64,000 bases of DNA from Streptomyces sp. HNM0575 (GCF_012726265.1 NZ_JAASAG010000002.1:744001-808000); one strand, 5' to 3'; shown: positions 1-9,310, numbered from the stretch's first letter. Program-made: numbers and translations. Notes: generated by a model not told the origin, from the sequence alone.

Positions 1-219
1 CTGCGTCTGGTCGCCCTCGACCTTCGCGGTCTTCTTCTGCTCCGTCGTCCTCGAAGCCTGCTCCAGCTCGGTGATCGCCACCTGCGCGGGCGACAGGCCC
101 TGCTCGTCCTTCGAGCCGCCGCCGGAGTCGCTGCCCCCGGAGTTGCCGCCGCATGCGGTGAGCCCGGCCGCGGCGATCACAACTCCGGCCGCAGTCATGG
201 CGATTCGGGCATGGCGCAT
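1..219 (-). CDS. Lipoprotein, N-terminal part (runs off the left edge)
   Basis: Only the first 73 codons are inside the window. The protein begins with a short basic start, a hydrophobic stretch and a lipobox (LTAC) with the lipidated Cys at about residue 23, followed by a Gly/Ser-rich linker. It is therefore expected to be exported and anchored to the outer face of the membrane. The visible mature part (GLSPAQVAITELEQAS) resembles the start of LppX/LolA-like lipoproteins often found next to rplA in Streptomyces; that family call is tentative. ATG at 219 is the first start after a terminator that isolates the gene from rplA, so it probably has its own promoter in 220-297. Confidence 0.8.
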   Translation of the reverse strand, partial: MRHARIAMTAAGVVIAAAGLTACGGNSGGSDSGGGSKDEQGLSPAQVAITELEQASRTTEQKKTAKVEGDQTQ

Positions 220-297
220 CTGATTCCCCCTGAATTTCCATTTGTTGAGATGTACGCGGAGGACCCTATCCCGGACATGCCCGCCTCATGCAACGCA

Positions 298-333
298 AAG
301 CCGGGCCCGTCCTCGCGAGGACGGGCCCGGCTT
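298..333 (-). terminator. Rho-independent-type hairpin after rplA
   Basis: A perfect inverted repeat with 18-nt arms (AAGCCGGGCCCGTCCTCG and its complement) and essentially no loop lies 32 bp past the rplA stop. There is no long T run, as is usual in Streptomyces. It separates the rplK-rplA transcript from the downstream lipoprotein gene. Confidence 0.8.
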
Positions 334-365
334 CATGTCGCGGCCCGCGGGCCCGAGCGGAGCGC

Positions 366-1088
366 TCAGACGGCGGCGGGGTCCTCCTCGACGAGGAGGT
401 TGCGGGTGCGGTTGGGGTCGACAGGGATCCCGGGGCCCATCGTGGTGGTGATGGACGTCTTCTTCACGTAACGGCCCTTGGCCGCCGACGGCTTCAGACG
501 CTGGACCTCCTCCAGCGCCGCGGCGTAGTTCTCGACGAGCTGCGTGTCGTCGAAGGACGCCTTGCCGATGATGAAGTGGAGATTGGAGTGCTTGTCGACG
601 CGGAACTCGATCTTGCCGCCCTTGATGTCGCCGACGGCCTTGGTGACGTCGGGCGTGACCGTACCGGTCTTCGGGTTCGGCATCAGACCGCGCGGACCGA
701 GCACGCGGCCGAGGCGGCCGACCTTGCCCATCAGGTCCGGGGTGGCGACGACGGCGTCGAAGTCCAGACGGCCGCCGGCGACCTCCTCGATCAGCTCGTC
801 GGCGCCGACGATGTCGGCGCCCGCGGCCTCCGCGGCTGCTGCACGGTCACCGGTCGCGAAGACCAGGACCCGGGCGGTCTTGCCGGTGCCGTGCGGCAGG
901 TTCACGGTGCCGCGGACCATCTGGTCGGCCTTGCGGGGGTCGACGCCCAGCCGCAGGGCGACCTCGACGGTCGCGTCGAACTTCTTGGTGGAGGTCTCCT
1001 TGGCGAGACGGACGGCCTCGAGCGGTGCGTACAGACGCTCCCGGTCGATCTTGGAGTCCGCGCTGCGGAATGCCTTGCTGCGCTTCAC
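366..1088 (-). CDS. rplA: 50S ribosomal protein L1
   Basis: 240 residues, the usual L1 length. L1 binds 23S rRNA at the mobile L1 stalk, which helps release deacylated tRNA, and in many bacteria it also represses its own operon mRNA. The sequence shows typical L1 blocks: KRSKAFR at the start, [10 protein letters not shown] in the middle, and [20 protein letters not shown] followed by KTGTVT. Start is GTG at 1088, with AGGAG 6-7 nt upstream. It lies 97 bp downstream of rplK in the same direction and ends just before a strong hairpin, so rplK-rplA is probably one transcript. Confidence 0.98.
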   Translation of the reverse strand: MKRSKAFRSADSKIDRERLYAPLEAVRLAKETSTKKFDATVEVALRLGVDPRKADQMVRGTVNLPHGTGKTARVLVFATGDRAAAAEAAGADIVGADELIEEVAGGRLDFDAVVATPDLMGKVGRLGRVLGPRGLMPNPKTGTVTPDVTKAVGDIKGGKIEFRVDKHSNLHFIIGKASFDDTQLVENYAAALEEVQRLKPSAAKGRYVKKTSITTTMGPGIPVDPNRTRNLLVEEDPAAV

Positions 1089-1185
1089 TTTCTGCTCCTG
1101 ACAGTGGCGTCGTGCGGTCGCCCCGCACGGCGGTTACGGAGTCGTGGTACGGGCCTGCGCGGGCCCTTCCACGGCGGCGGGGCGG

Positions 1186-1620
1186 TCAGCCCTCGACGGT
1201 GACACCCATGGAACGGGCGGTGCCGGCGATGATCTTCTCGGCCTGGTCCAGGTCGTTGGCGTTCAGGTCGGGCATCTTCGTCGTGGCGATCTCGCGCACC
1301 TGGTCACGCGTGATCTTCGCGACCTTGGTGGTGTGCGGGGTGCCGGAGCCCTTGTCCACGCCCGCGGCCTTCAGGATCATCTTCGACGCCGGGGGCGTCT
1401 TGGTGATGAAGGTGAAGGAGCGGTCCTCGTAGACCGTGATCTCCACGGGGATGACCCAGCCGCGCTGCGACTCGGTCGCCGCGTTGTAGGCCTTGCAGAA
1501 CTCCATGATGTTGACGCCGTGCTGACCGAGCGCCGGGCCGACGGGCGGTGCCGGGTTGGCGGCGCCGGCCTGGATCTGGAGCTTGATCAGCCCCGCGACC
1601 TTCTTCTTCTTGGGAGGCAT
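1186..1620 (-). CDS. rplK: 50S ribosomal protein L11
   Basis: 144 residues, full length. L11 binds the GTPase-associated region of 23S rRNA and is required for RelA-dependent ppGpp synthesis; it is also part of the thiostrepton binding site. Visible hallmarks are [20 protein letters not shown] near the N-terminus and [15 protein letters not shown], both diagnostic for L11. The ATG at 1620 has a purine-rich GGAGAGAGC ribosome site. The gene lies between nusG (172 bp upstream, with an inverted repeat in the gap) and rplA. Confidence 0.98.
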   Translation of the reverse strand: MPPKKKKVAGLIKLQIQAGAANPAPPVGPALGQHGVNIMEFCKAYNAATESQRGWVIPVEITVYEDRSFTFITKTPPASKMILKAAGVDKGSGTPHTTKVAKITRDQVREIATTKMPDLNANDLDQAEKIIAGTARSMGVTVEG

Positions 1621-1684
1621 GCTCTCTCCGGGTCCTTAGTGAGAGGTGATTCGGCCTCCACCCTTCGAGCGGATGAAGGCATAC

Positions 1685-1713
1685 CGCACCACGATAGCCC
1701 GTACCGTGGTGCG
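1685..1713. promoter_or_regulatory. Inverted repeat between nusG and rplK
   Basis: Arms CGCACCACG (1685-1693) and CGTGGTGCG (1705-1713) are perfect complements around an 11-nt loop in the 172-bp gap. It may act as an attenuator or partial terminator separating secE-nusG from rplK-rplA. The function is inferred from position only. Confidence 0.5.
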
Positions 1714-1792
1714 CCTTGAAACCGGCAGCTCAGACGCCCCGCGAAGGAAGCGCCGAGCGGCCGGAAGCCGAGACAGGGAAGGTCGGTCTTCG

Positions 1793-2653
1793 TCAGTTCT
1801 TCTGGATCTGGTCGAAGCTCAGCTCGACCGGGGTCTCGCGGCCGAAGATCTCGACGAGGCCCTTGACCTTCTTGGAGTCGGCGTTGATCTCGTTGATCGT
1901 CGCCTGGAGCGTGGCGAACGGGCCGTCGGTGACGGTGACGGAGTCGCCGACCTCGAAGTCCAGCACCTGGACCTCGACCTTGCGGCCGGGGCCGCCCGCC
2001 GGCTTGCCCTCCTCCTCGGCGACCGCGGCCTTGGCGGCCTTCTCCTCGGCCTCCGGGGCGAGCATCTTGACGATCTCGTCGAGGGTCAGCGGGTACGGGT
2101 CGTAGGCATTGCCGACGAAGCCCGTGACGCCCGGGGTGTTGCGGACGACGCCCCAGGACTCGTTCGTCAGATCCATGCGTACGAGGACGTAGCCCGGGAG
2201 CTTGTTCTGCCGGACGGTGCGGCGGTCGCCGTTCTTGATCTGGACGACCTCTTCCTGGGGCACCTCGGCCTGGAAGATGAAGTCCTCCACGTTCAGGGAG
2301 ACGGCGCGCTGCTCGAGGTTCGTCTTCACGCGGTTCTCGTAGCCCGCGTAGGTGTGGATCACATACCACTCGCCGGGGAGGAGGCGCAGCTCGTCACGGA
2401 GGGCGGCGACCGGGTCCTCGACCTCGGCCTCCGCTTCCTCTCCTTCTCCTGCCTCCTGCGCGGCGGCGTCCTCGGCGGTCTCCGCGATCTCGTCCGACTC
2501 GACGTGCAGCGCGGCCTCTTCAGCCGGCTCACCGGCGGCGGTGTCCGCCGCCTCCGCCTGGTCCGCGTCGTCGTCCGCAGCCTCGACGATGTCGCGTGCG
2601 GTGTCGTCGCCCTCACCGGGCTCGACGGCATCGTTCAGGTTCGGATCAGACAC
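1793..2653 (-). CDS. nusG: Transcription termination/antitermination factor NusG
   Basis: 286 residues. NusG binds RNA polymerase through its NGN domain and links to Rho or ribosomal S10 through its KOW domain. Residues 1-90 are a very acidic Ala/Glu/Asp-rich extension typical of Streptomyces NusG and absent from E. coli. The NGN domain starts at about residue 94 ([17 protein letters not shown]) and includes PGYVLVRM. A 35-residue insert ([16 protein letters not shown]) precedes the KOW domain near the C-terminus ([13 protein letters not shown]). GTG at 2653 starts the acidic extension. It is 70 bp downstream of secE, in the classic secE-nusG arrangement. Confidence 0.98.
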   Translation of the reverse strand: MSDPNLNDAVEPGEGDDTARDIVEAADDDADQAEAADTAAGEPAEEAALHVESDEIAETAEDAAAQEAGEGEEAEAEVEDPVAALRDELRLLPGEWYVIHTYAGYENRVKTNLEQRAVSLNVEDFIFQAEVPQEEVVQIKNGDRRTVRQNKLPGYVLVRMDLTNESWGVVRNTPGVTGFVGNAYDPYPLTLDEIVKMLAPEAEEKAAKAAVAEEEGKPAGGPGRKVEVQVLDFEVGDSVTVTDGPFATLQATINEINADSKKVKGLVEIFGRETPVELSFDQIQKN

Positions 2654-2723
2654 GGTGGCTGCTTCTTCCTGGCTTCATGGGTTCGAACATACGGGAAGCG
2701 CCGCGGGCGTGGCCTTCGCGGGC

Positions 2724-3002
2724 TCAGCCGAAAACGTACTTGATGGCCTGGGTGAACCCGTAATCAATCACGGTCACGAGGCCAATCATGATGACGACGA
2801 AGACGATCACCACGGAGGTGTACGTCGAAAGCTGGTGCCGGGTGGGCCAGACGACCTTGCGGAGCTCGGCGATGATCTGCCGGTAGAAGAGTCCGAGACG
2901 GCCCAGGGGGCCCTTCTTCGCGCGCTTGCCCCCGCGACGGGGCTTGCCCTCCGACGATCCGCCGGGCTCTGGGACCTGGGTGGTATCCGTGATCTCCGTC
3001 AC
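2724..3002 (-). CDS. secE: Preprotein translocase subunit SecE
   Basis: 92 residues, the short single-span type of SecE found in Gram-positives. SecE clamps SecY in the Sec translocon. The first half is soluble and basic (GKPRRGGKRAKKG), followed by the conserved amphipathic helix FYRQIIAELRKVVWPTR and one membrane span (VVIVFVVIMIGLVTVI). GTG at 3002 is preceded by GAGG. It is first in the secE-nusG-rplK-rplA run, about 110 bp after tRNA-Trp, which is read in the same direction and may be co-transcribed. Confidence 0.97.
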   Translation of the reverse strand: MTEITDTTQVPEPGGSSEGKPRRGGKRAKKGPLGRLGLFYRQIIAELRKVVWPTRHQLSTYTSVVIVFVVIMIGLVTVIDYGFTQAIKYVFG

Positions 3003-3112
3003 TCGTCCTCACCTGATCCGGGTCGATGCCATGCGGCGTCCGGCCCGGCCGCACAGCGGTGCATTTCAGTACGTACGCAAGCACTCACACGCCGCTTGGA
3101 CGGTGTGTGGAG

Positions 3113-3185
3113 CAGGGCCGGAGGGACTCGAACCCCCAACCGCTGGTTTTGGAGACCAGTGCTCTTCCAATTGAGCTACGACCCT
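3113..3185 (-). tRNA. tRNA-Trp (anticodon CCA)
   Basis: On the minus strand a 73-nt cloverleaf is visible: acceptor AGGGTCG pairs with CGGCCCT, the anticodon arm CTGGTCTCCAAAACCAG carries CCA, and the T arm has GGTTCGAGTCC. It sits directly upstream of secE, as in other actinobacteria. CCA is not encoded in full after the discriminator base. Confidence 0.96.
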
Positions 3186-3362
3186 TTGTGATTCCCCAAC
3201 TTACCCCATCGCAACGACTGCTCGGTGTGCGTGCCGGAGGACGGGACCGGGAACCGACGACGTGTGAGTGTACGTGCTCCCCGCCCAAGCGTCGAACACG
3301 TAACGGCGCCCCGCGGGCGAACCCCGGTGCCCCCGCGGAGGACCGTCTGGGAACATGCCTGT

Positions 3363-4601
3363 ATGAGCGCTGCAACGCCACCTGCCCAGTCACCCACCGC
3401 ACGACGTGTGTCGGCCCGCGTCGGGTCGATCTCCGAGTCCGCGACGCTCGCCGTCGACGCCAAGGCCAAGGCCCTCAAGGCCGCCGGGCGTCCGGTGATC
3501 GGTTTCGGCGCGGGCGAACCGGACTTCCCGACTCCCGGCTACATCGTGGACGCGGCTGCGGAGGCCTGCCGCGACACGAGGAACCACCGGTACACCCCGG
3601 CGGGAGGCCTGCCTGAACTGAAGGCCGCAATCGCCGAGAAGACGCTGCGCGATTCCGGTTACGAGGTCGAGCCCACCCAGGTGCTGGTCACCAACGGCGG
3701 CAAGCAGGCCATCTACGAGTCGTTCGCAGCGGTCCTCGACCCGGGCGACGAGGTCATCGTCCCGGCTCCGTACTGGACCACCTACCCGGAGTCGATCAGG
3801 CTGGCGGGCGGCGTGCCGGTGCCCGTCGTCGCCGACGAGACGACCGACTACCTCGTGAGCGTCGAGCAGTTGGAGGCCGCGCGCACGGAGCGTACGAAGA
3901 TGGTCGTCTTCGTCTCGCCGTCCAACCCGACCGGTTCCGTGTATCCGCGTGCGCAGGTCGAGGCGATCGGCAAGTGGGCCGTGGAGCACGGGCTTTGGGT
4001 CCTGACCGACGAGATCTACGAGCATCTCGTGTACGGGGACGCCGCGTTCACCTCGCTGCCGGCCGTCGTGCCGGAGCTGCGCGACAAGTGCGTGGTGGTC
4101 AACGGCGTCGCCAAGACGTACGCGATGACGGGTTGGCGGGTCGGCTGGATCATCGGCCCGAAGGACGTGGTGAAGGCGGCGATGAACCTTCAGTCCCACG
4201 CCACTTCGAACGTCAGCAACGTGGCGCAGGTCGCGGCCCTCGCCGCCGTCTCGGGCAGCCTGGACGCGGTCGCCGAGATGCGTGCGGCCTTCGACCGGCG
4301 CCGCCGCACCATCGTGCGGATGCTGAACGAGATCGAGGGCGTGGTCTGCCCCGAGCCCGAGGGCGCCTTCTACGCGTACCCGTCGGTCAAGGCCCTGCTG
4401 GGCAAGGAGATCCGCGGCAAGCGTCCCGCCACGAGCGTCGAGCTCGCCGAGCTGATCCTGGAGGAGGCGGAGGTCGCGGTCGTGCCGGGCGAGGCCTTCG
4501 GCACCCCCGGCTATCTGCGGCTGTCGTACGCGCTCGGGGACGAGGACCTCGCCGAGGGCGTATCGCGCATGCAGAAGCTGCTGGGCGAGGCGCGCGACTG
4601 A
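3363..4601 (+). CDS. aspC: Pyridoxal-phosphate aminotransferase, aspartate type
   Basis: 412 residues, class I/II fold-type I aminotransferase, most likely transferring the amino group between aspartate and 2-oxoglutarate. Seen: [12 protein letters not shown] near the N-terminus, the [10 protein letters not shown] substrate-binding block, [10 protein letters not shown], and the PLP-binding [16 protein letters not shown] block with the Schiff-base Lys at about residue 251. The start is taken as the ATG at 3363 ([16 protein letters not shown] follows); a GGAGGA lies somewhat far upstream. It is divergent from tRNA-Trp/secE and shares a 177-bp spacer with it. A closely related specificity (for example aromatic or prephenate) cannot be ruled out from sequence alone. 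Confidence 0.93.
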   Translation: MSAATPPAQSPTARRVSARVGSISESATLAVDAKAKALKAAGRPVIGFGAGEPDFPTPGYIVDAAAEACRDTRNHRYTPAGGLPELKAAIAEKTLRDSGYEVEPTQVLVTNGGKQAIYESFAAVLDPGDEVIVPAPYWTTYPESIRLAGGVPVPVVADETTDYLVSVEQLEAARTERTKMVVFVSPSNPTGSVYPRAQVEAIGKWAVEHGLWVLTDEIYEHLVYGDAAFTSLPAVVPELRDKCVVVNGVAKTYAMTGWRVGWIIGPKDVVKAAMNLQSHATSNVSNVAQVAALAAVSGSLDAVAEMRAAFDRRRRTIVRMLNEIEGVVCPEPEGAFYAYPSVKALLGKEIRGKRPATSVELAELILEEAEVAVVPGEAFGTPGYLRLSYALGDEDLAEGVSRMQKLLGEARD

Positions 4602-4739
4602 GGCGGAACGCCCCGCGGAGCCGCCCCGCAGAGTATGCGGAGTCCTCCAAGTCCCCGGCGTCCTCCGCGTCTTCGGTCTCCTCGGCCTCCCGGCGGTAGG
4701 GATCAGGAGAACGGACAGGGAGAACGGACAAGGAGTACG

Positions 4740-4771
4740 GACGGCCCCCGGTTTACGTGCCGGGGGCCGTC
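4740..4771 (+). terminator. Terminator hairpin after aspC
   Basis: Perfect 12-bp inverted repeat, GACGGCCCCCGG (4740-4751) and CCGGGGGCCGTC (4760-4771), with an 8-nt loop. It lies 138 bp after aspC and before add, so add probably has its own promoter. Confidence 0.7.
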
Positions 4772-4845
4772 CTCATGTTCGGGCAAGCGCTCGTTCAGGC
4801 GGCAGCGGCTACCGGCACACGGGGCACGTGCGGCAAAATCTGTGG

Positions 4846-5859
4846 ATGGCTGTCCGAGATCTGCGCACCCTGCCCAAGGCCCATCTGCATCTGCACTTCA
4901 CGGGCTCGATGCGTCCGTCCACGCTGCTGGAGCTCGCCGACAAGTACGGCGTGCACCTGCCGGCTGCCCTGAGCGGAGGCGAGCCTCCCAAGCTGCGGGC
5001 GACGGACGAGCGCGGCTGGTTCCGCTTCCAGCGTCTCTACGACATCGCGCGGTCATGCCTGCGCGAGCCCGAGGACATCCGGCGGCTGGTGCGGGAGGCC
5101 GCCGAGGAGGACGTACGGGACGGCGGGCACTGGCTGGAGATCCAGGTGGACCCCACGTCGTACGCGCCCCGGCTGGGCGGCCTGATCCCGGCGCTGGAGA
5201 TCATCCTGGACGCGGTGGACGAGGCGATGCGCAGCACCGGTCTGGGGATGAGGCTGATCGTCGCGGCGAACCGGATGAAGCATCCGCTCGACGCGCGCAC
5301 GCTCGCGCGGCTCGCCGTGCGCTTCCGCGACCGCGGCATCGTGGGCTTCGGGCTCTCCAACGACGAACGCCGGGGATTCGCCCGCGACTTCGACCGCGCG
5401 TTCACGATCGCCCGTAGCGGCGGACTGCTGGCGGCGCCGCACGGCGGGGAGCTGACCGGCCCCGGCAGCGTGCGGGACTGCCTGGACGACCTGCACGCCT
5501 CGCGCGTGGGGCACGGCGTGCGGGCGGCCGAGGATCCGGCACTGCTCGCACGGCTCGCGGCGGCCGGCGTCACCTGCGAGGTGTGCCCCGCCTCGAACGT
5601 GGCGCTGGGCGTCTACGACAAGCCGGAGGACGTGCCGCTGCGCCGGCTCTGGGAGGCCGGGGTGCCGATGGCTCTCGGCGCCGACGACCCGCTGCTCTTC
5701 GGCTCCCGGCTGGCGGCCCAGTACACCATCGCGCGGGAGGCGCACGGGTTCACGGATTCCGAACTGGCCGAGCTGGCACGGCAGTCGGTGCGTGCGGCGT
5801 CGATGCCGGCGGACGCGCGGGAGAGGGCGCTCACCGGCATCGAGGAGTGGCTCGCCTAG
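4846..5859 (+). CDS. add: Adenosine deaminase family protein
   Basis: 337 residues from the ATG at 4846. Adenosine deaminases hydrolyse adenosine or deoxyadenosine to inosine plus ammonia with one catalytic zinc. The metal-binding start LPKAHLHLHFTGS is at residues 9-21; other active-site blocks are APHGGELTG (catalytic Glu), SRVGHGVRA (zinc His), CEVCPASNVALG and LGADDPLLFG (the Asp-Asp pair). A histidine replaces the usual Glu in the PKxELHxH motif, a variation seen in actinobacterial members, so the precise substrate could be another aminated nucleoside. An in-frame GTG at 4828 would add six residues. Single gene between a terminator and a plus-strand reductase. Confidence 0.92.
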   Translation: MAVRDLRTLPKAHLHLHFTGSMRPSTLLELADKYGVHLPAALSGGEPPKLRATDERGWFRFQRLYDIARSCLREPEDIRRLVREAAEEDVRDGGHWLEIQVDPTSYAPRLGGLIPALEIILDAVDEAMRSTGLGMRLIVAANRMKHPLDARTLARLAVRFRDRGIVGFGLSNDERRGFARDFDRAFTIARSGGLLAAPHGGELTGPGSVRDCLDDLHASRVGHGVRAAEDPALLARLAAAGVTCEVCPASNVALGVYDKPEDVPLRRLWEAGVPMALGADDPLLFGSRLAAQYTIAREAHGFTDSELAELARQSVRAASMPADARERALTGIEEWLA

Positions 5860-5977
5860 TCCTCGTCCTCTTTCCGCTTCCGGTTCTTGCGTTTCCGGTC
5901 CTTCCGCTTTCGCACTTGCGCTTCCGTACCTGCGCTTCCGTACTTCCGTCCATCGCTTCCTTCGAAAGGGGAACCCC

Positions 5978-6622
5978 ATGCGCTTCACAGTCTTCGGCGC
6001 GACCGGCGGCACCGGCCGGCAGCTCGTGCAGCAGGCCCTGGACGCAGGGCACGAGGTCACCGCGGTCGTACGCGATCCGGCGCGGCTGCCCGTGAAACAG
6101 GAGACCTCGGCGCGCCTGGAGGTCGTCACCGCCGGCGTCACGGACCCGGAGGCCCTGGTGCCCGCGGTGCGGGGGCGGGACGCGGTGCTGTCCGCACTGG
6201 GCGCGCCCAGCAACAAGGGCGCGGGCATCGCCTCCGCCGGTACGCGGGCGATCGTGGCCGCGATGAAGGAGGGCGGGGTGCGCCGCTATGTCGGGGTGAG
6301 CGCGGCTCCGGTGGTGGCGTGGGGAGAGGGCGAGACGCTGCTCTTCCGCACGGTGGCGGTGCCGCTGGTGCGCCGGGTGTTCCGGCAGGTGTACGCGGAC
6401 CTGGCGGTGATGGAGGACGTGGTACGGGCGAGCGGCCTCGACTGGACCCTCGTGCGTCCGCCCAAACTGACCGATGCGGCGGCGAAGGGCACGTACCGGC
6501 AGGTGACAGGCGGCAATGTGCCCCGTGGCCACTCCGTGCCGCGTGCGGATCTGGCGGCGGCGATCCTGGCGATGGTGGAGGATCCGGCGACGGTGGGACA
6601 GGGGATCGGCGTCGCGTCCTGA
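5978..6622 (+). CDS. NAD(P)-binding oxidoreductase, atypical short-chain type
   Basis: 214 residues. An N-terminal Rossmann motif (VFGATGGTGRQL, about residues 4-15) and the VRP motif near residue 160 (WTLVRPPKL) place it in the NAD(P)-binding-like family related to flavin reductase/biliverdin reductase B and NmrA. It lacks the YxxxK catalytic pair of classical short-chain dehydrogenases, so either a nucleotide-sensing or a reductase role is possible. ATG at 5978 follows GAAAGGGG. The 118 bp upstream is rich in short CGCTTCCG repeats and holds no gene. Substrate unknown. A second member of the same fold lies at 11311-11982. Confidence 0.85.
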   Translation: MRFTVFGATGGTGRQLVQQALDAGHEVTAVVRDPARLPVKQETSARLEVVTAGVTDPEALVPAVRGRDAVLSALGAPSNKGAGIASAGTRAIVAAMKEGGVRRYVGVSAAPVVAWGEGETLLFRTVAVPLVRRVFRQVYADLAVMEDVVRASGLDWTLVRPPKLTDAAAKGTYRQVTGGNVPRGHSVPRADLAAAILAMVEDPATVGQGIGVAS

Positions 6623-6908
6623 GTCCCGGCGGACCGGGAGGTCGTGGAGCTTCCGGGGCCGCGGCACCCGGAGCGCCTTGGCCGTCCCGCCCGCCTCCAA
6701 GTCCCCCCTTTCGGGTGCTTGTTGGTGCACGGGCGCTTGTTGATGCGCACCGGGGCGTACGTGTGCCGGCGCGAGCCGGGACCGTGGCGACGGGCGGCGC
6801 CGTGGCGACAGGCGCCCGCGGCGCATGAGCCGAACCGCAGCCGACCGCGGCCGAACCGGTGCATCCCGACGGGCCGTTACGCCTCACCGTCTCCCGGACC
6901 GGCCGTCG

Positions 6909-7964
6909 CTACAGCGAACAGCCCACCGTCACCGGCTCGTTGACGAGGGTGATGCCGAAGGCCTCGCGCACCCCGTCCCGTACCTCACGGGCGAGCGCCA
7001 GCAGGTCCGCCGTCGATGCGTCCCCCCGGTTGGTGAGCGCGAGGGTGTGCTTGGTGGAGATGCGGGCCGAGCCCGTCCCGTAGCCCTTGCCGAAGCCGGC
7101 ACGGTCGATGAGCCAGGCGGCGGAGGTCTTCGTACGGCCCTCGCCGTCCGGGAAGGCGGGCGCGGCGACGTCGGCGCCCAGGCGTTCGGCGACGCGGGCG
7201 GTGAAGGCCTCGAAGTCGCGCTCGTCGAGCACCGGATTGGTGAAGAACGACCCCGCCGACCAGGTGTCGTGGTCCTCCGGGTCGAGCACCATGCCCTTGC
7301 CCGCGCGGAGTTTGAGCACCGTCTCGCGTGCGGTCTGCACGGGTACGCGGTCGCCGGGCCCGACACCGAGCGCCCGCGCGGTCTCGGCGTACTTGAGCGG
7401 CGCCGACAGCCCTCCGGCGTCCTCCAGCCGGAAGCGGACCCGCAGTACGACAAAGCGCGTCGGGTCGGCCTTGAAGCGGCTGTGGCGGTAGGAGAAGCCG
7501 CACTCGGAGTTCGGGACGACGACCGTCTCGTCCGTACGGCGGTCGTATGCCACGACCTCGGTGATGGTCGAGGAGACCTCCTGCCCGTACGCGCCCACGT
7601 TCTGGATGGGGGTCGCGCCGGCGGAGCCGGGGATTCCGGCGAGGCATTCGATGCCCGCGAGCCCCGCGTCGACCGTACGGGCGACGGCGTCCGACCAGTT
7701 CTCGCCGGCCGCCAACTCCAGGCTCGTGCCCGAGAGTTCGACACCGCTGGTGGCGATGCGCAGTGCGGTGCCCGGGAAGCCCTCGTCCGCGACGACGAGG
7801 TTGCTGCCACCGGCGACGATCAGCAGCGGGGAGCCTCCGGCGTCGGCCTCGCGGACGGCCTCGACGACCTCGTCGTCGGTCGTCGCGATACGCAGGCGGG
7901 CGGCCGGGCCGCCGAGCCGGAAGGTGGTCAGCGGGGCGAGGGGGGCGTCATGGAGTTCCTGCAC
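6909..7964 (-). CDS. murB: UDP-N-acetylenolpyruvoylglucosamine reductase
   Basis: 351 residues from the GTG at 7964 (QELHDAPLAPLTTFRLGGPA follows). MurB is the FAD- and NADPH-dependent enzyme that reduces enolpyruvyl-UDP-GlcNAc to UDP-MurNAc in peptidoglycan synthesis. The FAD-binding domain shows LIVAGGSNLVV and GIPGSAGATPIQNVGAYGQE; the SxGSFFTNPV block carries the catalytic Ser; AAWLIDRAGFGKGYG and ISTKHTLALTN are in the C-terminal half. It is the last gene of a minus-strand run that begins with tRNA-Thr. An alternative GTG two codons upstream is equally close. Confidence 0.96.
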   Translation of the reverse strand: MQELHDAPLAPLTTFRLGGPAARLRIATTDDEVVEAVREADAGGSPLLIVAGGSNLVVADEGFPGTALRIATSGVELSGTSLELAAGENWSDAVARTVDAGLAGIECLAGIPGSAGATPIQNVGAYGQEVSSTITEVVAYDRRTDETVVVPNSECGFSYRHSRFKADPTRFVVLRVRFRLEDAGGLSAPLKYAETARALGVGPGDRVPVQTARETVLKLRAGKGMVLDPEDHDTWSAGSFFTNPVLDERDFEAFTARVAERLGADVAAPAFPDGEGRTKTSAAWLIDRAGFGKGYGTGSARISTKHTLALTNRGDASTADLLALAREVRDGVREAFGITLVNEPVTVGCSL

Positions 7965-8092
7965 GCGCACCAGCGTACGAGAGCGGGACGGGGCCGGCGT
8001 CCGCACCCGGCCCCCCACCGCCCCGGCCACCGGACCTCGGATCTCGGATCTCGGATCTCGGCCACCGGACCCGCGGCTCCGGTCCGCGTCCC

Positions 8093-8527
8093 TCAGGCGA
8101 GCCGCACCACGGCCCGCGACATGCCCAGCACCTTCTGGCCCGCGCTCATCACCGTCAGGTCCACCCGTACGGTGCGCGCCTCGTCGTCGAGCTTGGCCGC
8201 GACCTTCCCGGTCACCTCGATCGCGGCGCCCTTGTCGTCGTCGGGCACGACGACGGGCCTGGTGAAGCGCACCCCGTACTCGACGACCGCCGCCGGATCG
8301 CCCGTCCAGTCGGTGACGACCCGGATCGCCTCGGCCATGGTGAACATGCCGTGGGCGATGACGTCGGGCAGTCCGACCTCCTTGGCGAACCGCTCGTTCC
8401 AGTGAATGGGGTTGAAGTCTCCCGAGGCTCCCGCATAGCGCACGAGGCGCTCACGGTCGACGGGAAAGGTGCGGGCGGGCAGCTCGGTGCCGGCCTCCAC
8501 ATCGGCGTACGCGATCTTCGCTGCCAT
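8093..8527 (-). CDS. MaoC-type hydratase with intact catalytic motif (HadB-like)
   Basis: 144 residues, single hotdog fold. The hydratase-2 motif ASGDFNPIHWNERFA contains the catalytic Asp and His at about residues 38-43, followed by LPDVIAHGMFTMA. Its ATG at 8527 overlaps the stop of the partner gene by one base (TGATG), indicating translational coupling. By family knowledge it would hydrate or dehydrate 3-hydroxyacyl thioesters as the active half of a heterodimer. The order tRNA-Thr, tRNA-Met, rpmG, MaoC, MaoC near secE-nusG-rplKA matches the mycobacterial hadA-hadB locus. Streptomyces does not make mycolic acids, so the substrate here is not evident. An in-frame GTG at 8530 is an alternative start. 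Confidence 0.9.
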   Translation of the reverse strand: MAAKIAYADVEAGTELPARTFPVDRERLVRYAGASGDFNPIHWNERFAKEVGLPDVIAHGMFTMAEAIRVVTDWTGDPAAVVEYGVRFTRPVVVPDDDKGAAIEVTGKVAAKLDDEARTVRVDLTVMSAGQKVLGMSRAVVRLA

Positions 8528-8985
8528 CACGTGCCCTCCGTCTCGGGTGCGCGGGCGACGAGCTTGGTGTAGGCGGTCACGACGAGCTCGCCCGACTCGT
8601 CGTGGACGTCGCCGCGTACGTCGAGGATGTCGTTGCCCGACATCGACCTGATGGCCTCGATGGTGGAGGAGACCGTGAGCCGGTCGCCCGCCCGTACGGG
8701 ACGCGTATAGGCGAACTTCTGGTCCCCGTGCACCACGCGGTCGTAGTCCAGGCCCAGTTGGGGGTCCTCGGTGACCTGGCGGGCCGCGCGGAAGGTGATC
8801 GCGAAGACGAAGGTGGGCGGCGCGATCACATCGGGGTGGCCGAGGGCTTCGGCCGCGGCGCGGTCCGTGTACGCCGGGTTGGTGTCGCCGACAGCCTCGG
8901 CGAACTCGCGGATCTTCTCGCGGCCCACCTCGTAAGGGCTGGTGGGCGGATAGCTCCGCCCGACGAAGGACTGGTCGAGCGCCAT
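8527..8985 (-). CDS. MaoC N-terminal-type dehydratase partner (HadA-like, UPF0336)
   Basis: 152 residues from the ATG at 8985 (ALDQSFVGRSYPPTSPYEV follows), with AGGAGG 11 nt upstream. This is a hotdog-fold protein of the FAS1/HTD2 N-terminal type: the active-site segment reads VGDTNPAYTDRAAAEALG, so the catalytic His of the partner is replaced by Tyr and the protein is expected to be the substrate-binding, non-catalytic half of a heterodimer. It ends one base inside the next gene. Its position between rpmG and the catalytic MaoC gene is that of hadA in mycobacteria. Confidence 0.9.
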   Translation of the reverse strand: MALDQSFVGRSYPPTSPYEVGREKIREFAEAVGDTNPAYTDRAAAEALGHPDVIAPPTFVFAITFRAARQVTEDPQLGLDYDRVVHGDQKFAYTRPVRAGDRLTVSSTIEAIRSMSGNDILDVRGDVHDESGELVVTAYTKLVARAPETEGT

Positions 8986-9145
8986 GGGCGCGGACACCTC
9001 CTGAACGGGGTCGGTGAGGCGGCGCCGCCGCGGTGGCCCGGCGCGTGCGGCGACGCCCCGGAGCAACGGCACGGCAGCCGGGCCGAGTTGACCAACGACA
9101 CGAGGCCGCCCCCGCTGTGGGGACGGCCTCGCAGAAGGGCCTGGG

Positions 9146-9310
9146 TCAGCGCGTCTCGCGGTGCGCCGTGTGCGCGTTGCAACGCGGGCAGTGCTTCTTC
9201 ATCTCCAGACGATCCGGGTTGTTACGCCGGTTCTTCTTGGTGATGTAGTTCCGCTCCTTGCACTCCACGCAGGCCAGCGTGATCTTCGGGCGGACGTCTG
9301 TGGCAGCCAC
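9146..9310 (-). CDS. rpmG: 50S ribosomal protein L33, zinc-binding form
   Basis: 54 residues from the GTG at 9310. The protein reads [20 protein letters not shown] and continues [20 protein letters not shown], ending with [12 protein letters not shown]. Two CxxC pairs (CVEC and CPRC) make this the zinc-ribbon C+ paralogue; many Streptomyces also carry a cysteine-free copy used under zinc shortage. It lies between the tRNA-Met gene and the MaoC pair, all on the minus strand. L33 sits at the E site of the 50S subunit. Confidence 0.96.
   Translation of the reverse strand: MAATDVRPKITLACVECKERNYITKKNRRNNPDRLEMKKHCPRCNAHTAHRETR

Noticed and set aside
1646..2743. Plus-strand frame opposite nusG
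   Set aside because: NusG on the minus strand has NGN and KOW domains in the expected operon; the plus frame is a composition artefact.
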